Assembly (NCBI GenBank): GCA_019137255.1
Contig: WPDH01000228.1
Span: 124,001-188,000 of the forward strand
Origin: Corinectria fuckeliana
Lineage: Eukaryota; Ascomycota; Sordariomycetes; Hypocreales; Nectriaceae
Length of the DNA stretch: 64,000 bases
Reading direction: 5' to 3'
In this document: piece by piece, positions 33,910 to 45,166 of the stretch
Numbering within the stretch: the first letter of the stretch is position 1
Layout: the number at the start of each line of letters is the position of its first letter
Notes under the pieces: model-generated
Databases searched by the model: none
What the model saw: only the letters and a program-made list of their open reading frames with translations
Told to the model about the DNA's origin: nothing
Made by a program: the position numbers and the translations under genes

Positions 33910-35714
33910 TCACGACGATGGTATCCCCAACGCGTCCCGTTTCTGCCTCACTTCATCTATCGCCCCCGCCGGATCAGTCTCCTCGGGGTGGCGCAATTGC
34001 CATGCGACGCATATTTCTAGTGCTTTTCCAGTCCAAATACCCGGTTTGACCCCCAGGGCCGTTGCGAGCTGTCGTCCGTCAAGGAGGCGCTTCAGTGTGG
34101 GAGCTTCGTAAACATCCAGCTTGGCGAGATGGTTCAGGAAGACCTGCCACCCGGCAAGGAACTTTTTCTGCCCTGAGAACCCGTTAGTACGCACTGCTGA
34201 AATAGGATGGCTGATGGAGGGGCCGCTCACCCTTTCCGTCAGTAGACCATTGCTCGAGAAGCTCCATGGCCTCAACGAGGATTGCGTTTAGGACCTGAAG
34301 TCTCCAGGAGCCCGCTTGGGCCTCCCATCTCCGGATAGCCATGCCAAATCGATCCCGCTCAGTAATGAAAGGCTCTTGATTGCACACGGCTGTTTTCAAG
34401 GACAATATCTCTTCCCGGTTGCGGTAAGACGCGGTGATGATATCGGTGAGTTTATTAGGGGCCCTGAAGCCTTCTCGAGCGGCCACTGCCACGGGTGGCG
34501 GGGCATTTGCCTTTCTCGTCGGGTTTGGCGCATCATGCACAACCATCCAGGGACAAACAGCAGCCAGGTTCCAGGCGTTGTAAACTCCCTCCTGGTTTTG
34601 TATCAGTAGGTTTCCAATAGAACCCGAGGTTCGATGCTGGATCAGTTCGTCCAAGCACTTGTAGGCGATGGGCCACCTGGAGGTGTCTGGAGGCGCCACG
34701 GACTCCCGAGCCGGGTCGGTAAAGACGGCCGAATACAAGCCCAGCTCATCAATTAGCCGGAGCGACTCGCATGGATGAGCACCTGATGATCCGTTAGTCC
34801 AACTCGTCCTCGGGTAGAAATCCAAGTCCACGGTCCGCACCTTTGAGCATCTTCTCCAACTCCACACCCACTCGCTCACGACTAATCTTGACGCGTAGTG
34901 CCTCGAGGACGCTCGGGTCAGCCATGAATTGGCGCGTGGCGTTATCGATAGTGAACTGAAGACGACTAGCGAAGCGAATCAGGCGCAGAACCCTCAAGGG
35001 GTCATCCATGAAGGTCTGGAAAGGTTCAAGCGGTGTCCTGATGATCTTAGCGGCCATGTCCTGGAGACCACCGGTAAGGTCCTCGACTTGATCGGTGTGA
35101 AGGTTGTAGAAGAGGGCGTTGACAGTGGCATCGCGGCGGAGGGCGTCTTCCTGAGCCGTGCCAAATTCCATCTGTGGGTTGCGGCTATCCTCAGTGTATG
35201 TCTCTCTACGGAGGTTAACAAAATCAAGATCAAGACCAAACATCTTGACCATGGCGGTTTCCAGGTGCTTGGACTTGTCTGGGTTGCGGGCAACGTTGTG
35301 CAGGCTGCCAATGTCATGAGGCCCAATGCCATGCTTTGCAACCGCCTCGGGCCTTTCGCAGTAATCGCACATGTGCTGCGCGAACGGGACGCCGGTCATG
35401 GCATTGATGGCAACGTCGATGTCGTTGCTCTCGATGTTAAGCAACTTGTCACGAACCCAGCCGCCTGCCCAGCGCAGTACAATGGGCTCCCGAGCATGGC
35501 CGGTCTCGTCAATGGAGCTCGCCACATCGAGGAGCAGCCGTCGGAGCTGCTGCTCGCGAGAGTTGAGCTGAACCGAGGCCGTTGCCATGGCGGACGGGGT
35601 GGTTGATCGCTTGGACGGTGGGAATGTCCGGGTAGAGAGAGGGTTGTCCGTGAGAAAAGGCTCGAGCTTCCTCTTCATGACAAGGCCCGGGCGACGACCA
35701 AGGCGCAAGAGCAT
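33910..35714 (-). CDS. CCA1: CCA tRNA nucleotidyltransferase
   Basis: The exons in transcript order are 35714-34841, 34782-34231 and 34172-33910; 562 residues. The class II nucleotidyltransferase head has LRWAGGWVRDKLLNIESNDI with the DXD-type metal ligands in SNDIDVAINAM, then DFVNLRRETYTEDSR, AQEDALRRDATVNALFYN and DDPLRVLRLIRFASRLQF, the standard motif series. The enzyme adds and repairs the 3' CCA end of tRNAs. The first Met (MLLRLGRRPGLVMKRK) begins an Arg/Leu-rich presequence that could target mitochondria; Met13 and Met43 (MATASVQLNSREQQL) are in-frame alternatives for nuclear and cytosolic forms, as known for yeast CCA1. The neck and tail exons are intact. Confidence 0.95.
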
Positions 35715-37353
35715 GAACCGAGGGGTCTGCGAGGAAACTCAGCTTCCGGTTCGCAGGCGTTGTTGTGTGTTGCCGCAACGGGAGCTCATCAGCGTGTGAC
35801 TGTTTGCCTAATAGTACTTAGGTACTTCTAGTTGATGCCCTGAGGCAGAAGCCCACAGTGTGAATCACACGTAAACTTCTCACCCACCTGATGGATTTGG
35901 CCAATGAAAAGACGGTGAAAACCTGGGTATCTATCTATGGGGGCTGGGCTGTGAAAATGCTTGTGCACTGTGCGACTTCGCGCTTAAACCTCCAATACCA
36001 GCGACAATATACTTAAAGGAGCAACCTTATTCCCAGTATAATAGCACCTAATTACCAATTCAAGCTATATATGTTGGTTCGAGTTGTTTCATTAGTTGTT
36101 GATTAGATGTCACCTAGTCTAAAGCTAGCAGGAATGAACGAAAGAGTCAGTTCTGGGCCACGATGCTCCTCTCTTTTCGCAAGTGGTCTTTACGATCAAG
36201 CCATTGTCAAGCTCGGCCGGGACATCTCCAAAGCCAAGCATATCACAGGCGTCCGGTTTACACCCGGGATCAGTTCTTATTCCCAATTTTTCCATGTCTT
36301 TTTGTCACCCAGCCTATCCTCAGCCGATCTATCATAGATATATACCTTCCTACCTTGAGTATCCCAACAGCAATTCTTGCCACTGTGGCTGTGACCTCCT
36401 GACCTATCCCGCGGCCTGACTTTTACAAGGTCCAATCATGTACCTCAACTCCAAATACCAAGGTTGCATACCGAGGCTGGCTTGTAGCTTAGTAGCCAGT
36501 CGCATCGTCGTTGCCAATGGGCTAGTATGTAGACAGCACCTGGCCAGCGTCGTCTCACGGCTCAAGATCAGCCGGATCGCTCTTGCTGGCTGTTCACCCA
36601 TCCCATTTATCTCACTGTCCACCCATCCTACAGTCTCACGTAGCATCCGCCCGTCATCGTTGCCCCCTTCAAATCGGGGTGGTGACGAGATTCCTGCAAG
36701 TTTGCATTTCCCAACTTGCATCCTTCCCTTTTTGGATAGCAGGATTTACATTAACTCGCTTCTTGGCCAAATGCCATTGTCTCTAAATCTGTCAGCAAAG
36801 CATCGATACAAGCTTGTTGGCATGTTCTACCTACTTGAACTACCCTCATGTAAGGGGTTTTCATCTGTCGCCTGCTAACAAGTAGACATGCCCTAAATGG
36901 GCATCTTGTCTAAATAAAGGGAGGTTGGGTTAGTAACTCAACCGATATCTGCTATAAGGTGTGCCACTCACTACCTCATCGTGACCATCATCATGACGTC
37001 AATGGCCTCGACGATCTAATAGTAGGCCCGGCGCCCTTCTTAGCCCAGCGACGCTTGTTGATACTGCCCTATCAGCCAGCGAGCGAGTTGCACTTGCCTC
37101 GACACCAACCTGGGCCATGGGGCGACGTTCAAGCTTTGCGGGGGCAAACCTTGAGTGCAGCTGCTGAGAGCCTTCTGCAAGCCATACATACATATATAAC
37201 GTCCAATACCAGGCTGTCGGTGCCCTGCTCTCCAAGGGTATTCCAACGAACAACCCTTTGCAATATTATCCAAGCAGCATTCCTTGCTAGTTCAACTACT
37301 CATATCGGAGTCTCCCGCATCATACTGCATCCACTACTTCCTCACCACCAGAC
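35715..37353. other. 1.6 kb gene-poor intergenic region
   Basis: No gene is supported. The longest forward frame (about 146 codons at 36438) begins without promoter-like context, and I do not recognise it. AT-rich elements of the AGTACTTAGGTAC type occur near 35813-35830. Confidence 0.4.
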
Positions 37354-37668
37354 ATGGAACAGCCTATCAACCAACAGCAGGCCAATGCTGAAACCCCCAT
37401 CACCATGAACGAGTCTCCCGTTGCCGAGACCTTCAAGCAAGATCGGAGGATGAGCGATGAGTGGGGTTAGCAGTCATCCTCTATGTCTGCCACAAGACCT
37501 CACCAAATGCTGATCCCGAACATAGATGCGGCCAAAGTCCCTCCCAGTCGATTCCAGAAGCGCAAGGGCTCCATCTACGCCACGCCAGGCTCTCGAGATG
37601 GCCACGTGGATAAGAATTATCAAGAAAAGTACCACGCCAAGATTGCTGAGATGAAGGGAGGGAAATGA
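37354..37668 (+). CDS. Unrecognised 84-residue basic-tailed protein
   Basis: The exons are 37354-37465 and 37526-37668. The intron has a GTTAGC donor and a CATAG acceptor. The product starts MEQPINQQQANAETP and continues EWDAAKVPPSRFQKRKGSIY then ATPGSRDGHVDKNYQEKYHA, ending MKGGK. The second half has the look of a conserved short ascomycete protein: a basic KRKGSIYATPxSRDGHVD stretch with no membrane segment, no zinc ligands and no secretion signal. I do not know a function. The intact frame across a good intron is the main support. It is convergent with SYF1, whose stop lies 135 bases away. Confidence 0.7.
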
Positions 37669-37802
37669 GGACGGGAACGTTACGGCCGTTGGAGACGAGC
37701 ACGTCTGGTACGAATAGCTTAAACCCCCTAAAACATAAGAAATAAACCTGTACTATTGAAGCCCGACAACCTACCCAACCGACCCTCTTTGTGTGCACAG
37801 CA

Positions 37803-40382
37803 TCAATCATCAAGACCGTCGATATCAATTGCATCAGGGTTTGACGTGACGACGGTTGCCGGCGCTGTAGCTCCCCCGTCATGTCCAGTACTTGCCGCGA
37901 CAAATCCCTGCGGTGCCCGGGATTGTCTCTCTAGTGCTGCCATGGCGTCCGTCACCTCGGCGTCGTCCCCTCCGGGCCGACGTTGGCTGCGGGCTAAAGC
38001 CTGCGACGCTATGAAGTTGACATCGGTGTTGTACTGCGCCTGGACGCTCCGCTTGATCCGCAGCATCTCCTTGAAGGTATCTTCATTACCATGCTGGACT
38101 TCAAACTGTTCCCACTTTGTCCAGAACTCAGGGTTCGTCCGTGGGTCGCAAAATTGGGACGCATGTCCATAGATGGCACGCGCCCGGTCGATCTCACCGA
38201 GCCTCTTCTCCATGTCTGCAAACTTCAGACACATGTCCTTGGCTTCGCTATCCGGCAGGGCGGCTATGGCCCTCTCATAGATCGGCCGGGTCGAAGGTAG
38301 GCCGAAATTGGAGGCTGACTTAGTAATGTATAGGTTAAACATATCGGCTCGGTCCTCATCCGCTACCGCCCGCGTTGCTCGCTCGTAGATTCGCATTGCA
38401 TGCCGTGCTAAGCCGCGCTCCTCTTCCAGGTTACCATACATCAAGTAGATGGTCTTGGCGAACTTGGGAGGGCAATCCTCCACAGCCTGCTCAAAAAGAT
38501 CACGCAGTCGTTCGATCCCAATCTTGCGGTCAACAGCCTTGGTCAAGTATAGGTTCCACAGCTCAAAGGCCACCGGGTAGCTGAAGAGGTCCAAACCGCG
38601 TTCATAAATTTTGAACGACTCCTCGTAGTATCTATGCTCCTCCAAGAGATTTGCGTAGTTGACAACGGTTTGAGGGGTCGCGATGCGGAGCTCAAATATG
38701 CGCTCGTAAACCTTCTTCGTCTCTTCCAATGTCGAGACGCTCTCTACAAGGTCAACGTAAAAGCTCCACAGCTTCCAGCTCTTGTGGACTCTTTGTTGCG
38801 GCGAAAGAGTCTCATCGAAGTAGTCCACGGTAGATCGCTTGGGGGCTTGAACAGCCTTTGCCATAATTCGGACGGCATCGTCGAAGTTCTCATTGCGCAG
38901 CTCCATCTCTGCCCACTCAATCCACATGTCTGCCAATTCTGCAACAGACTTGAAGGGAACCTTGACGGCCTTTTCCATGATAATTCGGGCATTCCGCAAG
39001 TCGCCTCCCTGCTCGTAAAACTTGGCGTAACTGGCCCAGAGCTGGTGGAACGCGCCAACGGCACGTTTGGGCTGAATAGAAGCGATCGCGTCCGTATACG
39101 TCTGAGCAACCTCTCGCTTGTTCCCGCCCCAGAGCGCCACCCTCTTCTCCCACTCCGGAACACTGTTTGGGTTCTGTCGCAATAGGACATCATTAAGAAG
39201 AAAAGGTCGTCGATCCATGAGCTGCTCGAAGCGCATCATCCTAATATCCAGCTCAAAATCAGCCTCCTCATCTTCCAGGCCTTTCTCGGCTCGGACAGAC
39301 GCAACCTCCATGAGAGCGCCAATAATCGACTCTTCAAACTCAGTGTAGGACTCGAAAATTAAGGTAAAGTCCCGAACGGTCATGACGGTAGTGATACCCT
39401 CTTCGAAAACGTCTCGGGCGCGTTCGAAACTGCCTCTCCGGATCCAGTAGGTAGCAAGACCAGCCCAAAGCTTTCCTCTTTGATCGGCGAATCGGGCAAT
39501 GCCGCTTCTTATTATGCGCTCTGCGTCGACTCCCGTCTCGTATCCTGTTTCGATCTCGGCTGCATGCTCAACGAGCATGTCGACCATCTCGCTCCAAAGT
39601 TCGAAGTGGCCCTTCCCATGCTTGCTGATAAAGCGAGTGTTGTTCAGAATATCGATGAACTTCAGTGCTGCTTCTGTGAAGAGACCGGTCTGGACAAGAA
39701 GTTCAATGAAGTCTTCAGCATCCTCTGGGTGAACCTGCATATATCGTCTCCAAATCTTTACGGCAGTCTCACCGGCAGCGGAGTTGGCGAACGGGCGATA
39801 GACAGCCCATATTCGATTGTGTTGAGAAATGGGAAGGGCTCGTAAGGCGCGGTCGAAGGTTCGGCGGGTGAGAGTGACGAGCGGCTGTTGCGAGAGGAAT
39901 TTAAGATACATCTCCCATATCCGGGGCATTTTGTTCAGCAGAATCAAAGCCCGTTCGAAGAGGGCATTGACCTTGCGGTACTCGGCGGCGAAATCAGCGG
40001 GGTTCAGCTTGGCCAGATGCTTCACTCGGAATACTAGGTACTACATGCCATTAGCGAGGTCCATAGGGCCAGGACAAACAGGGTAGAACAAACCAGCTTC
40101 CACAGCTTGTAGGATCGAGGCAGCTGCGCGCAGGCGCGCTCCATGACGAATGCTTGCTCGACCACACTGCCATGCCGCAGCTTGAAGTCGATGTACGCCA
40201 GCCATGGCTTGACGCTGCCGGGATCGCGGAGAATGTCTTGTTCGTAAACGGAGTCCTCGTTAGACTAGACACGCATGTTAACGACTAATTGCACACGAAA
40301 CACGCGCCGACAAGAAACTCACGACAAGATGGAGTTGGGGCTGTCTTCGCACCCCGTTCAGGGCTGGGGCGATGGGTGCCAT
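37803..40382 (-). CDS. SYF1: Pre-mRNA-splicing factor Syf1 (Prp19/NTC complex)
   Basis: The exons in transcript order are 40382-40323, 40264-40094 and 40040-37803; 822 residues. The first exon encodes MAPIAPALNGVRRQPQLHLV and the second SNEDSVYEQDILRDPGSVKP followed by WLAYIDFKLRH; both match the Syf1 N-terminus, so the start is firm. The body is a chain of HAT repeats, helical pairs with conserved W and Y (for example WEMYLKFLSQQPLVTLTRRT, LWNLYLTKAVDRKIG, FWTKWEQFEVQHGNEDTFKE). The C-terminus carries the acidic DIDGLDD. Syf1 is a scaffold of the NineTeen complex that joins the spliceosome for both catalytic steps. It is divergent from VMA8. Confidence 0.95.
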
Positions 40383-40952
40383 GATGGTCGTGATTGTTCA
40401 AACAGGCGAGTTCGGCATTCGCCTCCAGCGAGGGAGCGGCGGCAGAGGTTCCAGGTCAGGCTGAATAGCGCATCGTTGTGACCTGGGTCAGACGCGAGTC
40501 GGCGCCCCTCGGCTTTGCTGGCGTTGCCGTCGCCGTTCGCCGTATGCTGTCTTGTTTGTCGACTTCGTGCCCGTCGCCGTTATTGTCGCTATGGGTGTCG
40601 TCACCGTCGCTGCCGCAGTTGGGAATGTCGAGTACGTGGGCAGGCTACGTAGCAGTTGAGTTAGAAGTTTCGGGCGCTTTATTTTTCCTCTCAATTTGTT
40701 TCACGCTGGACAGCAACCGAGATGGCCCAGCAGCGCCCGAGCTCCACTGCACCTGCATGCGGCGGGCTAAACAGAGCGCCCCCTTACAGCAATATTGATT
40801 ACATAGCTGCGAGGTACCTAATTACCTACCTACCTTAGCGCTTGGCCATGTGACGATAAGGCACTAATTATCTGAAGCTGTCCTAATCCCATCATCCGCT
40901 TGATACCTGGGACAGGATACAACTCCAGTCAACGCGTGCTTCAACTGTCAAG
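40383..40952. promoter_or_regulatory. Divergent promoter region, SYF1 and VMA8
   Basis: No gene is seen. A run of TACCTAATTACCTACCTACC at about 40813-40834 is one of the recurring TAGGTA-type elements. Confidence 0.4.
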
Positions 40953-42008
40953 ATGTCGGGCGCTGCAGTACTGTTTCTCCCTATCGCTAGAGCAGGCACA
41001 GGAAACGAGCTGATCACAAGCACAGGACCGCGAGGCCGTCTTCCCCACCCGGCAGTCGCTGGGCCTCATGAAGGCGAAGCTCAAGGGAGCAGAGACTGGA
41101 CACAGCTTGCTAAAGAGGAAAAGCGAGGCTTTGACCAAGTATGTTCTCCCGACCTTGTGTCATGCCCCTGGATACTAATCCCTCTTCGTACAGGCGATTT
41201 CGTGGTGTGTTACCTCGCGATGAATGATACCGACACGTGCTCCTATGCTGACAGTACCTGCGCCAGAGATTACCAGACGGATCGACGAAGCCAAGCGCAA
41301 GATGGGTCGTGTAATGCAGATTGCTGCTTTCTCGCTAGCTGAGGTCACATATGCCGTTGGTGGCGACATCGGATACCAAGTCCAGGAGTCGGCCAAGTCC
41401 GCCCGATTCCGAATCCGCACCAAACAGGACAACGTTTCCGGCGTCCTTTTACCGGCGTTCGAGAGCTACCTTACAGAGGGCAACAACGACTTCGGGCTGA
41501 CGGGCCTAGGCAAGGGAGGTCAGCAGGTTCAGCGATGCAGGGAGACGTATGCACGTGCCGTGGAAGCTCTAGTTGAGCTGGCGAGTTTGCAGACTGCTTT
41601 TGTGATCCTTGACGAGGTTATCAAGGTCGTCAATCGACGAGGTAAGTGTCTAGCCCGAGCATTCACATGACCTAGATTCTTACTTGGTTGAAAGTCAACG
41701 CCATCGAGCACGTCATCATCCCACGAACAGAGAACACTATCAAGTACATCAATTCGGAACTAGATGAGCTGGATCGCGAGGAGTTTTACAGACTGAAGAA
41801 GGCAAGTCTTGACTATGCTTGTCGCCTCGTATCCTATAGCTAACCAGCTCAGGTTGCAAACAAGAAGCAGCGCGATACTGCCGCCTCCGACGCGGAGATG
41901 AAAGCCAAACGAGAGGCACGGGCAGCCGAAGGGAACAAACCTCAAAACGAGGACTCTGGACCTGGAGATATTCTCTCTGCGCAGGACGAGGAGGATGTCA
42001 TCTTTTAG
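40953..42008 (+). CDS. VMA8: Vacuolar H+-ATPase subunit D
   Basis: There are six exons: 40953-40967, 41026-41138, 41194-41204, 41267-41641, 41695-41801 and 41853-42008; 258 residues. Exon 3 is 11 bases. The fifth intron (41802-41852) uses a GC donor in the strong context AAG/GCAAGT with a CTAAC branch. The product begins MSGAADREAVFPTRQSLGLM and has KRKSEALTKRFREI, TRRIDEAKRKMGRVMQIAAF, ALEELAS-type helices (here ALVELASLQTAFVILDEVI) and NAIEHVIIPRTENTIKYI, all hallmarks of subunit D. Subunit D with F forms the central rotor stalk of V1. The length fits the family (about 256 in yeast). Confidence 0.96.
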
Positions 42009-42209
42009 ATGCCAGAGGCTAAGACTAGTGAATAGAAGGACAGATTCAAAGTGCTACTACTCAACAGGGTCAAGCGCGCAGAGCAAACATGGGATCTCAC
42101 CCTAGTAATTATTAGCCATACACCGTTGGTGTCAGGAGAGACGAGGTCGATAGGGTGAAGGCAGCAAGCATGATTACAGTCTATGGTCCGTTTGTTTAAA
42201 TTACCATCA

Positions 42210-43047
42210 TTACTGTCGTTGGTATGTGACTTTGATGGGCTTTTCACCTAGGCTCATTCCAGCGGTGTTTTCCTTGGCCGTGATGGCGCCCTGCTCCGCC
42301 TCATATTCCACAAATGCAATGCCCCGTCGCCCTGGTACCAATCTGATCTCCTTGAACCCGTCAAAGCGTCCAAATACGCCAGATAGCGAATCGATATCGT
42401 AATCGTCGGGAAGATTCTGGACAAAGAGAATCTTGTTGGGCGGTAGATACTCGTCGGGGACAACGGCGGAGGTAGTGGCGCTGGTTGATTTCAGTCCCAA
42501 AGGCCTTGCGGCCTTGGCCGGTCTGCTGTCTGGCGCGGAACCCGGACCTCTCTTGAGCTGCCTCTGTTCCTCGGCGGCTTCGAGGGCCTTGCGCTTGTCT
42601 GAATGACTGGTCAGTGGAAGTTACGAACGCTGGGGATTGTCGCCCACCTTTCTCTGCCTGTCTGTGTCGCTTGTGCGTCTCGAATTCCTCTTCGCTGACA
42701 TTCGCCGCCACGGTCTTGTCGCTCCTGGTACGAGCCATTGCCAACCTCATGGGCTTATCAAAGAGCTCGAAGCCCTGGACGTCCTCGATGGCAGCCCGAG
42801 CGCAGTCCGGGTTATCAAAGACGACAAAGGCCTGGCCCTTGGCCTTGAGGTTCTTCTTCGCAATGACGTCGACAACATTGCCAAACTCGGAGAAGATGGT
42901 CCTTAAAACTTCCGTAATCGTCTCGAGCTTGACGCGCTCTTCCAAGTTTTGGACGTAGACACTAGAGGAAACGTCAGCCTATAATCTTCACGCGACGTGT
43001 CGGGTGTGCAATGACACGCACGTGGAGATGGGCGGTCCTGAAGCCAT
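42210..43047 (-). CDS. MSL1: U1A/U2B''-family snRNP protein, two RRMs
   Basis: The exons in transcript order are 43047-43022, 42961-42648 and 42598-42210; 242 residues. The start is MASGPPISTVYVQNLEERVK. RRM1 spans about residues 8-90 with RNP2 VYVQNL and RNP1 KGQAFVVF. A Lys/Arg/Glu-rich linker follows, then RRM2 near 165-242 with ILFVQNL and RGIAFVEY. Ascomycetes usually have one such protein, which serves as U2B'' (with U2A') and perhaps U1A; the symbol is therefore by family. It is convergent with VMA8, 201 bases apart. Confidence 0.92.
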
Positions 43048-45166
43048 CTTGGTAGGTACAGGTGATGAGTGTTGGTTGTGACGTCCGACAGATGTTCTTT
43101 GTATATGGAGAAAGTCTAGCATACTCGACGAGCAGGCAGACTGGAAACAACTTTGCCGCATCGGGCTCAGCGGCCAGTGGAGCAATCGGCCCGTGCATGC
43201 ATGTATCTCCTGCATAGTTATGCGCTCAGACGAGTTTCGTTGTTAATTATGCGTTTAACCATAAATATGTACTGACCACTTCCCGAACGATAACTCAGTG
43301 CGAACCAGCGTTGAGGAGCAGACAACAATTGGAAGTGCTGGTGCACGCACGCCTTGCCGTTGTGATAAGTACCCGCTTGATAAGCATATTTCTTCTATTT
43401 ATTCTATGTGGAAACTCACACCTGACACACATGCTTGAGTCATGCCGAGTCAACGCCATCGGGTGATGGCGTGTCTAAGCCAAGGCCTACTTACATGAGC
43501 ATAATGCCCATTCATGCGAAGACTTGGAACCTCACATGTGGTAGCAGGTGATGTCATGCAAGCTGTTTCTCCGCGTTAAGACCGGAGCTGGGACAAAGGC
43601 AAACACCCCGCGCCCACGACTCGCTCATCGGCTATTCTCTGCCTATCGATCCTTGAGAGAAGAAGCCGATCCACAGCCTGAGACAAGCGAGCCTAGAGAT
43701 CGCAAGGAACTGACTCTCCTCAAGTAGTCGATATGCATCGGAGCGACTATTCGCTGATAGGATCATCAGTCAGTTGTGGAGAGTGACGACACAGGACTCC
43801 GATTGGAGCCCTGGTCAGCTAACCGGCCTTGGCCAGTCATCAACTCGTTTAAAGGCGCGATCAGTAACCACTGGCGTTGTTTAGGTCCCAGTGTCAACGC
43901 AGAGTCTAAATCCTCATCTCGCCCCCATCGGCTGAACGGTCTTCAGGAAGAAGACTATGGAGCTCCCGTCACCCTGGTGAGATATCTGTACCTGACCTGC
44001 CATCTGAAGAAGGGCACGGAGGCATCCGCCGGAGCTTTCGTCCGAAAGATCTCGCTTGACCGGCATCTAGAGCTTCCTACCTGTCTCTGACTTAACCCGA
44101 ATTGTCGATCGCATGTACTTTAGTTGTTAAATGATAAGAGGTTCGTGGAAACGCGCATCGGTATTGCCTCAACGGGCTGTGTGCTGGCATGGATCATCAT
44201 TTGAAGCCCTATTCGCATACAAATAGCCACAAAATCACGAATCTTGATGTCGATTAACCACGCAGGGCCGGCGCTTCTCTGGCGAAAGCCGGCCTGTTCT
44301 CATTCCTAAACCGGTGGTGCAGCTAGTAGCCGGACATTTTGTGGGGTAACGTTCCGCTCAACCGCCGAGTCCGCGGGTCGACAAATCCCAGGAACCCGGT
44401 GCTAGTTTTGGTTGATACTTCTTTCCTGGAAGACATGGAATTCTGGATAATAGAAAGTCTTAAGAATGATGCTTTCGTAACGACTCTTTGGGTTCCAGCT
44501 TGGACCCCGACAGTGCCCATATGACCTGCCATCCGAATGTTCGCGATACTCCTGGAGCTATTCGCAACGTGACGAGATCACTCGCCTACAAAGTTCAGCT
44601 TCAAAGCTTGATGATTTTCTGTCTGAATCTGCCGTTTACCATGTTCTACCCGACCTTTTTCTGCTCCAAGTAGGGAGGTGGGTCAAGAGGCCAGTATGAG
44701 GCTGGCTGTTAACAAGAATCCGGCACCGACTCACCAGTCTCGGAAGCTTGAGTCGTAGGTCGTTAGCTTGAACCAAGACATGTCCTGGTTGCCATCGATT
44801 TCTCTTGCGCCACGTCGTCAGTATAGTACAACCCGTGCTCGGAAGTGCGAGCAAGCCTTGTATTTCGGACAGTAGTGTGGGAATCAGGATCGGCGTCGTC
44901 AGTGAACAAACGACGTGGTTGGTGTGTAATTCAGCATCTACATTCCCTCTCTTCGACATGTAAAGCATCATAGACTATTTTCGCATAATATATCTTATCT
45001 AGGACTGGCATGTGCTGCGTTGACGCGACCCGCACTATGTCGTCCGCTGATCGCTTCCATCCTCTGTGAAGTCCGTAATGTTCGCGTGTAAGTGCCTTAC
45101 GAGATGCATATATATACTCCCAATCATGTTACCCACCTGCTTCATTAAATCTCCCTACTTACACAT
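43048..45166. other. 2.1 kb gene-poor region upstream of the A-T-LbH synthetase
   Basis: No gene is supported. Two reverse frames (44636-44971, 111 codons; 44323-44532, 69 codons) lie head-to-head with the synthetase. The first ends in a usable GTGAGT donor. I do not recognise either, and they may be remnants or chance frames. Confidence 0.4.
45107..45117 (+). promoter_or_regulatory. TATA-like element of the A-T-LbH synthetase
   Basis: GCATATATATAC lies about 50-60 bases upstream of the first ATG at 45167. It is consistent with a core promoter and a short leader, but it is a composition-based call. Confidence 0.35.

Noticed and set aside
36070..36090. GGTTCGAGT resembling a tRNA T-loop
   Set aside because: No acceptor stem, anticodon arm or A box can be paired around it.
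36438..36878. 146-codon forward frame in the 36 kb gap
   Set aside because: Mixed composition, no recognisable motif and no splice or promoter support.
43776..44090. 104-codon forward frame upstream of the synthetase
   Set aside because: It starts at a non-ATG codon and resembles no family.
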